DNA from: Dendrocalamus latiflorus
Taxonomy: Eukaryota > Streptophyta > Magnoliopsida > Poales > Poaceae
Reading direction: 5' to 3'
Assembly: GCA_017311315.1 (NCBI GenBank)
Contig: CM029660.1
Coordinates: 15,604,930 to 15,668,929 of the forward strand
Length of the DNA: 64,000 nt
Shown here one piece after another: positions 10,340 to 20,059 of the stretch. The position numbers and the translations under genes were made by a program. Under the pieces are notes generated by a model. It was not told the origin of the DNA, did no database searches, and saw only the letters and a list, made by a program, of their open reading frames with translations. The number at the start of each line of letters is the position of its first letter. Within the stretch, counting starts at the first letter, position 1.

Positions 10340-12448
10340 TTGAAAAAGACTTCCTATGAGCTTCTTGTTGGAAGGAGACCGAACATCTCTTACTTTAGAG
10401 TATTTGGTTGCAAATGCTATATTCTAAGAAAAGGTGTTCGGCTCTCAAAATTTCAAAGTCGATGTGATGAAGGCTTCCTTTTAGGGTATTCCTCAAATAG
10501 TAAAGCCTATAGGGTCTTTAATAAAAATTCGGGGTTAGTGGAAGAATCATGTGATATTCAATTTGATGAAACTAACGGCTCTCAAGAAGAGCATGAGAAC
10601 TTGGATGATGTAGGAGATGAAAGTCTTCGCAAGGCAATGGAGAACATGCAAATCGGAGACATCAAGCCAAAAGAGGATCCAACATCACCAAGCTCATCTA
10701 GACAAGTGGAACCACCCTCTTCTTCCACAATAAACGATGTTCAAGTTATTGAAGATGAAGAAAAGGATCAACCGCAAAATATTTTCAAGATTCACAATGC
10801 AATAGCCAAGGATCATCCAATTGACCAAATATTGGATGACGCAAGTAAGGGTGTTCAAACTCGCTCTAGAGTAGCTTCATTTTGTGAACACTATTCTTTT
10901 GTATCTTCACTTGAACCTAAGCGTGTAGAAGAAGCATTAGATGACCCGGATTGGATAAATGCTATGCATGAAGAGTTGAATAATTTTTCTCAAAACGATG
11001 TTTGGACTTTGGTGGAGAGACCCAAGGAGCACAATGTCATTGGCACAAAATGGGTCTTCCGGAACAAACAAGATGAGAACGGAATTGTGGTAAGAAATAA
11101 AGCAAGGTTAGTAGCTCAAGGTTATACTCAAGTCGAGGGCTTAGATTATGATGAGACTTTTGCGCCTGTTGCTAGAATTGAATCAATTAGAATCTTGCTT
11201 GCTTTTGCATCATGCTTTGACATTAAATTGTTTCAAATGGATGTCAAAAGTGCATTTCTTAATGGTACAATTTCCGAATTAGTATATGTGGAACAACCCC
11301 TGGGATTTGAAGATGCTAAATACTCTAATCATGTGTATAGATTGTCAAAGGCGCTATATGGTTTAAAGCAAGCTCCTAGAGCTTGGTATGAGCGCCTTCG
11401 TAACTTTCTAGTATCAAAAGGCTTTAAAATTGGTAAAGTAGATACAACTCTATTCACAAAAATTATTGGAGATGATTTCTTTGTATGTCAAATCTATGTT
11501 GATGATATTATATTTGGTTCTACTAATCAAGACTTTTGCAAAGAATTTGGTGAGATGATGTCTAGGGAATTCGAGATGTCGATGATTGGTGAGCTAAGCT
11601 ACTTCCTTGGACTTCAAATCAAACAACTTAAAGATGGGACGTTTATAAGCCAAACAAAGTATGTGAAGGATCTACTCAAAAGATTTGGAATGGAAGAAGC
11701 CAAACCCATCAAAACACCCATGGCAACAAACGGGCATCTAGACCTCAACGAAGAAGGTAAGTCGGTAGATTTAAAGCTTTATAGATCCATGATTGGTAGT
11801 TTGCTCTATCTTACCGCATCTAGGCCCGACATTATGTTTAGTGTATGCATGTGTGCACGTTTTCAAGCTTCTCCAAAAGAGTGCCATTTAGTGGCCGTAA
11901 AGAGGATTCTAAGATATTTAAAACATTCCTCAAGCATAGGGCTTTGGTATCCCAAAGGTGCAAAATTTGAATTAATTGGATATTCGGATTCTGATTATGT
12001 GGGATGCAAAGTGGATAGAAAAAGCACCTCGGGTAGTTGCCAATTTCTAGGAAGATCTCTAGTGTGTTGGTCATCCAAGAAACAAAATTCCGTAGCACTT
12101 TCAACCGCCGAAGCCGAATATATTTCAGCGGGAAGTTGTTGTGCTCAATTGCTTTGGATGAGGCAAACATTGTTGGATTATGGGATCAATTTTGATAAAA
12201 TGCCTCTTTTGTGTGATAATGATAGTGCTATCAAAATATCCAATAATCCCGTTCAACACTCAAGAACCAAGCATATAGATATACGCCACCATTTCTTGAG
12301 AGATCATGTGAGCAAGGGAGATATTGAAATTAGCCACATCCGAACCGAAAATCAACTAGCGGACATTTTCACCAAACCATTAGATGAAAGCCGCTTTTGC
12401 AAATTGAGGAATGAATTAAATGTCATAGACTACTCAAATGTAGCTTGA
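10340..12448 (+). CDS. SIRE-type pol: reverse transcriptase and RNase H (uninterrupted part)
   Basis: A 702-codon open frame resumes after the integrase frameshift. It contains the integrase tail (VGRRPN, FGCKCYI), the RT domain with KARLVAQGYTQ, MDVKSAFLNG, the catalytic YVDDIIF, and the copia RNase H with YSDSDYVGC, LSTAEAEYI and LLCDNDSAI, ending in the usual HHFLRDHV and IFTKPLD motifs. This part alone is undamaged, but the annotated start is not the true polyprotein start. It lies upstream of the third ORF by about 1 kb. Confidence 0.9.
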   Translation: MKKTSYELLVGRRPNISYFRVFGCKCYILRKGVRLSKFQSRCDEGFLLGYSSNSKAYRVFNKNSGLVEESCDIQFDETNGSQEEHENLDDVGDESLRKAMENMQIGDIKPKEDPTSPSSSRQVEPPSSSTINDVQVIEDEEKDQPQNIFKIHNAIAKDHPIDQILDDASKGVQTRSRVASFCEHYSFVSSLEPKRVEEALDDPDWINAMHEELNNFSQNDVWTLVERPKEHNVIGTKWVFRNKQDENGIVVRNKARLVAQGYTQVEGLDYDETFAPVARIESIRILLAFASCFDIKLFQMDVKSAFLNGTISELVYVEQPLGFEDAKYSNHVYRLSKALYGLKQAPRAWYERLRNFLVSKGFKIGKVDTTLFTKIIGDDFFVCQIYVDDIIFGSTNQDFCKEFGEMMSREFEMSMIGELSYFLGLQIKQLKDGTFISQTKYVKDLLKRFGMEEAKPIKTPMATNGHLDLNEEGKSVDLKLYRSMIGSLLYLTASRPDIMFSVCMCARFQASPKECHLVAVKRILRYLKHSSSIGLWYPKGAKFELIGYSDSDYVGCKVDRKSTSGSCQFLGRSLVCWSSKKQNSVALSTAEAEYISAGSCCAQLLWMRQTLLDYGINFDKMPLLCDNDSAIKISNNPVQHSRTKHIDIRHHFLRDHVSKGDIEISHIRTENQLADIFTKPLDESRFCKLRNELNVIDYSNVA

Positions 12449-13486
12449 AATCTCATTTCATCCTTTCTGCTCTTTTGTTGTGCTCATATGGATTTTTGTT
12501 GGTTTTTCCCCTATTTTGGTCAAAAATTCGTTTAAATTCATAAAAATTAGTTTCAAAATATAGCATTAGCTCAATTGATGCATAATGATCCTGAATGACT
12601 TTAGTTGCATGCAAAACTAGGGATCATTTGCAAAATTTCCAGTTCTAAAAGTCAAATCCTGAAAAGTTCCAGAAAATCCGGAACTACCGCAGTCCTTTGT
12701 GCGGTACTTCCGCTCCTGACAGAAAAACCGGAACTACCGCAGTGTAATCCGCAGAACTTCCGGAATTTCTGCGAACACGGTACTACCGGCGTGTTACGCG
12801 CGGTACTACCGCCTTCTGCGGGATTCAATGCGGTTTCCAAAACCGCCAACTCCTCCAGCCGTTACTCCTTTATCTTTATCTCTTTTCTCTCTCATCTTCA
12901 CTCCTCCCAAACCGCAGCCGCCTACTCCTCTCTTCTTCCTCTCCTCCACCCTCTCTCTCCCAAGAACCTATCTCCTCTCCCGATCTTTGAATCTGAGGAG
13001 AGTTCTTCATTTTTGGGTGATTCCTTGCACTCCCAGGGTTCTCCTCCTCCGACTTCACAAGGTAAATCGGATCAAAATCCACCTTTTATCTTGTTCTTAG
13101 AACCCTAGGTGGAGTTTAGGTTAAATTTGAAATGTGATGATTTTTGCTGAAATATTCTTGGGCAAAGTAGTTTGTTTGGGGTATTAGAATGTTTATACAT
13201 GCATGCACTGGATTCAATCCAAGAAATACCCCAAAAAGATTCAATTTTTATCATGCCCTAGAAATGTCCAGAAAAACCGGAACTACCGGTCGAGCGGCCG
13301 GAACTACCGGGGTCCCGGAAGTACCGCATGTTTAATGCCGGAACTACCGGATTTCCCGGAAGTTCCGCAGTTTTGCCGCCGGTACTTCCATTTTTCCTGG
13401 AACAGCAAAAATTCATTGCTTTCAATTTCAAACCTACTTTCGCGTATTCTACCTCATACCTTGATTATCCTATTGTGTCATTGAAG
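12449..13486 (+). other. Spacer between pol and third ORF with palindromic motifs
   Basis: No long coding frame is supported. Two clusters (12675-12820 and 13270-13390) repeat the same CGGAACTACCG / CGGTACTTCCG motif family found in the LTRs. A pyrimidine-rich stretch lies at 12850-12990 and a GT-rich boundary GAACCCTAG|GTGGAG near 13105. This may be an intron or leader for the third ORF. Confidence 0.55.
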
Positions 13487-14799
13487 ATGCCGAGGATGAA
13501 GAATGTCTCGCACAAGTCTTATGGGGGCACGGCTGGTCAATCCTCCTCCTCGATTCCTGCATCTCAGACGGCGGAGCACAAGGGCAAGGGTCCCACCTCC
13601 GACCCTGAGAGTGACTCAGAGGATTCGCATGAGAGCGGATCTGAGGCCTCGCATGAGAGCGAGGATTATGCAGTCTCAGATGAGGAGATGCCTGAGGTAA
13701 CTACAGACGAAGAGGTGGACCTCGCCAAGATCACAAATGAGGATTATGCTATTCTTCGTCGCCGCAGTCAGTATGTACGCCCTCGAGACTCAATGAACCC
13801 CAATTTCATTCCAAGTTTCAAGAGAAGGTGTACCAGGAGATGTATGGTCCGGCTCGCAAATTTGCTGCACATAAGTATGTGGACTGGGATCACTTGTCGC
13901 AGATCGACAAGTTCAGTGGTGCTTATCAGCTCTTTCAGCGAGCCGATATCCATCAACTTGTTGCATTCAAATGCAACTATATGGACAACATGATCAGGCA
14001 GTTCTATGCTACCCTGTACATCTCTCCCAACTTTGAGCATCTGAGTTGGATGACAGGGACCCAGTTCATTGAGTGCACCAGGCACGAGTTTGAGTTAGCA
14101 CTTGGGACGGAAACCAGTGCCTATGAGAAGGTGTTCAGCAAGCGAGCTCTTCCTATTGCTGCATATTCAGAGTACTATGACCAAGCTGCTGAACGGTCAC
14201 TAGGGACGACAAATGGCTTACTCCCTATTCCCAGCCTTGTCAACAGGATCATCAACCACACCATTCTTCCCAAGAGTGGGAATTATGATGCTATTCGTGG
14301 CCATGCGTGGAATGTAATTGATTACATTATGCGCGGCCAAAAGTTTGATGTGGTGGATCTTATCATCAGGGGGATCGACGCCAATAAGAATGACAAACAG
14401 AAAAGGATCAACTTTGCACCATTTATCATGGCTGTGATCATTCGGAAGACTGGATACCGAGGAGCACTCTGCACCCCGCACAAGCCATACAAGCCGCGTG
14501 CAGAGCCCCCTGTTCCTGCTCCTGCTCGTACCCGTGCTCAGTCTCAGCCTCAGCCTTAGCCTCAGCATCAGGCAGATGCTGATCCTCCTCCCCAGGGCGA
14601 GGGCGATGTGTCGCTTTCCCAGATTTACTCCGCCATACTCAGGCTTGAGGAGCGCCAGGATGTCTTGATCTCCACTGTGTCTTCCCTTGGTGATCGCGTA
14701 TCAGCCTTGGAGAGTGCAGTTCATCCGCCTTCTCCAGTTCGCTATGGTCGTCGCACTCGTCGCCGTGGTCCTCCTTCTCCCAGTGCAGCTCAGGACTAG
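13487..14799 (+). pseudogene. Third ORF of the SIRE-type element (env-like position)
   Basis: The ATG at 13487 starts a Ser/Glu/Asp-rich N-terminal region. The frame shifts near 13810, consistent with a one-base deletion, and continues as a globular alpha-helical region (13828 to about 14480) with MYGPARKFAAHKYVDW near its start. It then becomes Pro/Arg-rich with a TAG at 14557-14559, and ends in a short coiled coil (14600-14730) before the TAG at 14797. SIRE-lineage elements carry an extra gene here that has been called envelope-like. I see no signal peptide or membrane segment, and the globular part looks like the grass putative plant transposon protein domain. Function unknown. Confidence 0.75.
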
Positions 14800-15251
14800 C
14801 TCCTCTTTTTGGTACTTCGATGCCAAAGGGGGAGAAATTGTAGCAAGGAGAAGTTTTAAGTCTTATCTATCCGTTGGGCTTTGTAATAAAGTATGGTGAA
14901 ATGAACCATGTAATGCTTACTCTGTGGATGTTTAGTATTTTAATTTCTGATGCATTGTAATGAACTATGTCATGTCCTTAATACAATGCTTGTTTACTTG
15001 TCTATTGCGTATCTTTGAATTTTGGTGAATGTGCTGTAATGCTATGATGTAATCATGCCTAATAAATTCCTGCAAAATTTGATGCACATGTTTAGGGGGA
15101 GCTCTTTCTTATTAGTTTCTAAAATGCAAAAATTCCCCATGTTCTAAAACTGCTAAAATTTCAAAGACCTTGTGATATACTTCTTGCAAACTAGGAGTAT
15201 ATCCAAATCTTAAATTCTTCTCATAAATTGCTCTTGTTGTCATCAATTACC
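14800..15251 (+). other. 3' untranslated spacer of the SIRE-type element
   Basis: AT-rich, noncoding sequence between the third ORF and the polypurine tract. No repeats or coding signal seen. Confidence 0.6.
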
Positions 15252-15265
15252 AAAAAGGGGGAGAT
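15252..15265 (+). other. Polypurine tract
   Basis: AAAAAGGGGGAGA directly before the 3' LTR. It is the plus-strand primer site used in reverse transcription and shows the element's orientation. Confidence 0.9.
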
Positions 15266-16871
15266 TGAAAGCATCTAGGCCCCTAAAAGTATTAGTTTTG
15301 GTAATTAATGAATTTATGTGAATATGGGACTAATGTGTGCATTAAGTGTTTGAAAGGATAAGTTCAAATGGCAAAGAAAGAGGCTCACAAAATTTCCCTT
15401 GAAGATTCAAGATCTCTAGGGCGACAAGGTAAATAGTTTAGGTATCTATTTTATTTTACCGGTCTTGGAGTTAGGTTGGAAGACCGGATTATAGGATAGA
15501 CGTCGTACTATTAAGAGGGATCATGGTGATTGCTTGATCATGTTCAAATGTGCCCTTTGGATCAATTTAGGATCATGCATGCACTTAGAAATTAAAATTA
15601 AATCAAATCTGTGCATTGTCAGAAAATCCGGTAGTTCCGGTGTGTATTGGGCGGAACTACCGCAGGTCCGGTAGTACCGGGCGCCCAGGCGGAACATTTT
15701 TTCCAGAGAGCGCCCGGACTCAGACTTAGCCTCTCGGAAAACGGAAGTACCGCGGACTGACCTGCGGAACTACCGGATGGCCGGTAGTACCGGGCACCCG
15801 AGCGGAACTTTATTTCCAGAGAGCGCCCGGAGTTTAACTTAGCCTCTCGGAACTACCTGCGGAACTACCGCATGTGCGGAAGTTCCAGATACCTGTGCGG
15901 AACGTTATTTCCAGAGAGCGCCGAGAATAAGACTTAGACTCGTTGAGATCGGAAGTACCGGGTCTTGAAGCGGAACTTCCGGACGTCCGGAAGTACCGCG
16001 ATTTCAACGGCGGTAGTACCGCACTCATTGACCAACGGTTACTTCTGACTCTCTGACATAGCCGTTCTGACCGGTCAGCGAGGGTCCGGAAGTACCGCGG
16101 TTTTGCCTGCGGTAGTTCCGGATTTCCTGAATTTTCAGGATTGTTTATTGTAACGGCTATTTGAGGTTGGTGAGGGTATAAATACACCCCCACCAGAACT
16201 TGGACATGTTGTTGAACATCCATTGAATACATTTGAGCCTAGTGCAACCTCTCACACCTCATTCACTCACTTGTGCATTCATTTGAGGTAGTTGACCCAA
16301 AATTCAAGTGCATTGCATTCTAGTTGATCCATTGAGCACTTGAGTGAGATCAAGCCGCAGTGGTCTATTCTCTTGGTGCTTGCCGGCACCTAGACGGCTT
16401 GGCGGAGTTTCGGTGATCTCCTCAAGAAGATTGTGAGAAGGCCCGGAAGATTGTGAAGGCTTGGAGCTCGCCTACCCGGAGAGGGAAAGGGCATCCAATA
16501 GTGATCGAGGTGCTTAGGCTCATTCGTGGAGCCGGTCCGATTCGTTCGGGCTTACCTCAACGTGGACTAGGGGAGACCGGCAAGTCTCCGATCACCACGG
16601 TAAAAAGTAATCGTGTCAATTGTGGTTTGCTCTCTTGTGATCATTTTCATTCAAGCAACGCTCTTCATTCATATTACTTGATTGCTTGCTTAGTTAGAGT
16701 AGCAATTGTTGTTCTCTACCATTCGTTATTGCTCTTAGTCGATTACTTGTGCTAGTGTTAGTGTTATCTTGCTCTATCAATCCATCAAGTTTAAAATTGC
16801 TAATTAGAATTAGACAAAAATTTTAAAACCTCCTATTCACCCCCCCTCTAGTCGGCCTCCTCGATCTTACA
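15266..16871 (+). repeat. 3' LTR of the SIRE-type element
   Basis: 1606 bp and nearly identical to the 5' LTR. It lacks about 18 bp near 15852, where one palindromic motif copy is lost. The TATA box is at 16177-16184. Confidence 0.95.
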
Positions 16872-16973
16872 CTGGTGCGTGCGGAGGTGAACCTCGACGC
16901 TACGTCTTATTTATAGTCCGTGGACTCTCGCGTGCGGAGGCGAACCTCGACGCTACGTCTTATTTAAAGTCCT
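16872..16973. repeat. 53-bp tandem array (right part)
   Basis: Two further units of the 53-bp repeat continue after the SIRE-type insertion, beginning with the duplicated CTGGT. They end where the sequence changes to the 3' end of the Tat integrase region. Together with the left part there are about eighteen units. Confidence 0.92.
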
Positions 16974-17092
16974 CTACATATTGCGGCCAGGCGGCGGCAC
17001 TTTTGGAAACGGCGAGCTTTATTGAACTCCCGTTTGCGCGGGCGAGCATTATACAAGGAGGGGCTGATGCCGTTATAATCCCCATCCTGCTT

Positions 17093-18430
17093 CTAGGCGT
17101 AATATCGACGTAGCTTGTCCGCGTTCCATGTGTGGCAGAGAGTCTGCCCCTCCAGCGTGGCGAGGCAGTACGCTTCCTTCTGCAATGCTTCCGCCACGAT
17201 GTATGGACCTTCCCACTTGGACTCCAGCTTGCCGACGGTCTCCGCATGGAGCGCTATTCTGAGGACGAGATCCCCCGGGTTGAACCTTCGCGGGTATACA
17301 GACCGGTCTCGAGTACGTACTGTCTGCCGCGCGTACTTCTCAACATGGTGGGCCACGCTCGCCCGCACCCCGTCGAGGAGGTCCAAGGATACGCGACGCT
17401 CCTCGTCGGGCGCTTGGACGAGGACCCTCCGCGTTCCAGCCTTGATTTCTTCAGGCGTCACTGCCTCATCACCAAAAAGGAGCTTGAAAGGCGTGAACCC
17501 CGTCAGGCGTGTTACCGTTGTGCGGAGGGACCAGAGGACGATGTGAAGCTCGCCCGGCCACCTACCCTTTGGCAGCCCGACCAGGCGTTTTTTGATGGCG
17601 ATAGAGATAGCGCCATTCGCCCTTTCGACCGCTCCGTTGGATTGGGGGTGTCCAACCGAGGCGAACTGAAGCGCGATGCCCATGTCGTCGCAGAACTCCT
17701 TGAATGGGGCGGCATCAAATTGCAGGCCGTTGTCGACGGTGAGCTCCCTGGGCACGCCGAAGCGACATATGATGTTCTGCCAGAGGAAACGCTGCATGGC
17801 AGTCGAGATTATCTTGGCTAGGGCTACCGCCTCCGGCCATCTGGAAAAGTATTCCAGCGCGACTGCCACGAACTGCAGGTCCCCTGGGGCTCGGGGGAGT
17901 GGTCCCACTATGTCGACGCCCCAGCGTGCCAACGGCCATACCAGGGGAATAGGGTTAAGGTTCGTCGGGGGCCTGCGGATGATGCGCCCCATCCACTGAC
18001 ACCCCTGGCACCGACGCACGAGGTCTTGGGCGTCAGTGATGGCGGTCGGCCAGTAAAAGCCTTGCCTGAATGCCTTGCCGACCAATGACCTCGGCGCGAG
18101 ATGAGACCCGCACACCCCCGCGTGGATCGCCTCCAGGAGCTTCTTCCCTTCTTCGCGGGGGAGGCAACGCAGGAGCGGTGTGCAGACGCCCTGTTTGTAG
18201 AGCGTCCCTTCAAACACTTGGAAGGATCTGGCCCGGTGCTGCAGGCGCCGGAGCTCGGCATGGTCCTCTGGCTCGGCGATGCCCTGTAGGAAGTTGAAGA
18301 TGGGCTCGCGCCAGTCGCCCTGCTGGGCGATGTGGTGTACGAGGGCCGCGTCTCGGTTGTCCTGCGCGATGGCCGCCTGCTGCAATACTTCATAAAACGC
18401 CCCGTCAGGGGGTGGCAGCTGTTGGCTGGC
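17093..18430 (-). pseudogene. Tat integrase
   Basis: The minus-strand frame includes the zinc-binding HHCC region (HAGVCGSH to CQGCQW), then WGVDIVGPL, LTVDNGLQF and SNGAVERANG, which supply the DDE residues, and a C-terminal part ending with the GPY-type stretch (KWEGPYIV). The stop is at 17093-17095. The join to RNase H upstream needs a one-base shift at about 18418-18430. The integrase core itself is uninterrupted. Confidence 0.88.
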
Positions 18431-19752
18431 GCCTTCGCGAGAGCGTCGGCCTGCTCATTTTTTGCGCGAGGGATGGCCTTGACTGTGATGCCCAAGAAAT
18501 GCCTTTCCCTCGCTCTTACAGCTGCGAGGTATTTGGCTAACTCCGGGTCCTTGGCTTGGTATGACTTGTCTACATGGCCTGCCACCAAACGTGAGTCCGT
18601 GCGGACGAGCACTCGCCGTGCCCCAACTGCCTTGAGCTTCGTCAGGCCGAAGAGTAGCGCTTCATATTCGGCTACGTTGTTGGTGGCCGGGAACGCGAGG
18701 CGCGCCGAGTATAGCAGGCGCTGCCCCTTGGGCGTAACAATTACTGCGCCTACGCCCGCGCCCGCGACACCGTAAGCTCTGTCGCTGGTGAGAGTCCAGA
18801 CCGGGTCGTCGTGCTTCTGGGCGGGTTGCGCCGGCGGAGTCCATTCTGCAAGGAAGTCGGCGAGGACGTGAGACTTGATTGCCATCCGCGAGGCGTATGT
18901 CAGGGAGAACGGGGCGAGCTCGGCAGCCCACTTGCCGATGCGCCCCGTGGACTCCTTATTGTGTAGCATCTCTGCTAGGGGAAATGATGAAGGCACTGTG
19001 ATTGGGTGGGCCAAAAGATAATGCCGAAGTTTCCTGGAGGCCATGACCAACGCGTAGGCTAGCTTTTCCAGCTCCGTATATCTCGTCTTGGCGCCTTGGA
19101 GGGCTTCGGAGACGAAGTATACGGGCCGCTGTACGGCGCCTTCCTCTAGAACGAGGACAGCACTGACCGCTGTGACTGACGTGGCCAGATAGAGCAAGAG
19201 GGGAGCCTCTGGTGCTGGGGCGACCAGAGTAGGAAGGCTCGCTAGGTGTTTCTTGAGCTCGTTGAATGCCTCCGCACAGTCGCTGTCCCAGCGAAATCCG
19301 TCGCACCCGCGAAGCGTCTTGAAAAATGGCAAACCCCACTCTGCCGCCCTGGATAGGAAGCGGCTCAGGGCTGCCATATGGCCCGCCAGCCTCTGGACCT
19401 CCCTCGTCGTCTTCGGCGGCTCCATGCCCAGGATGGCCTCAACCTTGTCGGGATTCGCCTGGATGCCCCGTCCGGACACGAGGAAGCCTAGCAGTTTGCC
19501 CGCCTGGACGCCGAAGACGCATTTGTTGGGGTTGAGCTTGATGCCGGCTTTCCGGAGGTTATCGAAGGTCTCCTGGAGGTCCCGGCCGTGCAAGGCGAGC
19601 TGCCGGGTTTTGACTACCACGTCATCGACGTATGCTTCCACTTTCCTCCCGAGCTGGGCGGCGAGGGCGAGAGCAACGAGGCGGGTGAATGTAGCGCCTG
19701 CGTTCTTTAGACCGAAGGGCATTCTGACAAAGCAGAAGGTCCCAGAAGGTCC
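18418..19752 (-). pseudogene. Tat reverse transcriptase (truncated) with two RNase H domains
   Basis: The frame begins at TFCFVRMPFGLKNAGATF, in the middle of the RT palm. The N-terminal RT half, including the first catalytic Asp, is deleted. YVDDVVVKT follows about 30 residues in. A Ty3-type RNase H (RPVYFVSEAL, ELEKLAYALV) is followed by a linker and a second, archaeal-type RNase H (WTLTSDRAYG, NNVAEYEALLFGL, RTDSRLV). The double RNase H marks the Tat/Ogre branch. With the first RT motif block missing, this copy cannot reverse transcribe. Confidence 0.88.
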
Positions 19753-19759
19753 ACGTTCT

Positions 19760-20059
19760 TTAGACGTTGCTCTCCTGGCGGAATGTAACTAGGAGGGACA
19801 CTTGCCCTATGGCCTCCAGCGGTTGGCCTCCGAAGCCTTGAAGTGGCGCTCCTGATGGCTCTAGGCAGCTTCGGGGGATTTCCATTTGTTCGAAGGCCCC
19901 TGCGAATAGGATGTTCACAGAGCTCCCCTCGTCGACGAGGATGCGCCTGACATCATGGCCTGCGATGAGAGCCTAGATGACTAAAGGGTCTTGGTGAGGG
20001 AACTCCACACCCCTGGCATCATCCGGGGTAAAGGTGATGCTGCGGGGCGGCATCCAGGG
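19760..20059 (-). pseudogene. Tat protease region
   Basis: In the gag frame, beyond the TAG at 20060-20062, the sequence reads through the protease core HDVRRILVDEGSSVNILF, with the DxGSSVNILF signature of Tat proteases. A TAG interrupts it at 19973-19975 and a TAA at 19760-19762 falls in the repaired deletion junction. It would cut Gag-Pol. Confidence 0.78.

Larger units (their letters stand above)
5667..16871 (+). mobile_element. Full-length SIRE/Maximus-type Ty1/copia element
   Basis: Direct LTRs (5667-7289 and 15266-16871) are flanked by the perfect duplication CTGGT (5662-5666, 16872-16876). The insertion lies inside the 53-bp array of the Tat element. A tRNA-Met-type PBS, gag with zinc knuckles, protease, integrase, RT, RNase H, a third ORF and a polypurine tract follow in order. 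Copia domain order (integrase before RT), 1.6-kb LTRs and an extra ORF between pol and the 3' LTR fit the SIRE/Maximus lineage. By eye the LTRs differ by about 10 substitutions, mostly transitions, plus one deletion of about 18 bp and small indels. Gag and pol contain premature stops and a homopolymer frameshift, so this copy cannot make full proteins. Confidence 0.95.

Noticed and set aside
12828..13100. Pro/Ser-rich ORF before the third SIRE ORF
   Set aside because: Pyrimidine-rich leader sequence without a domain; more likely an untranslated leader or intron.
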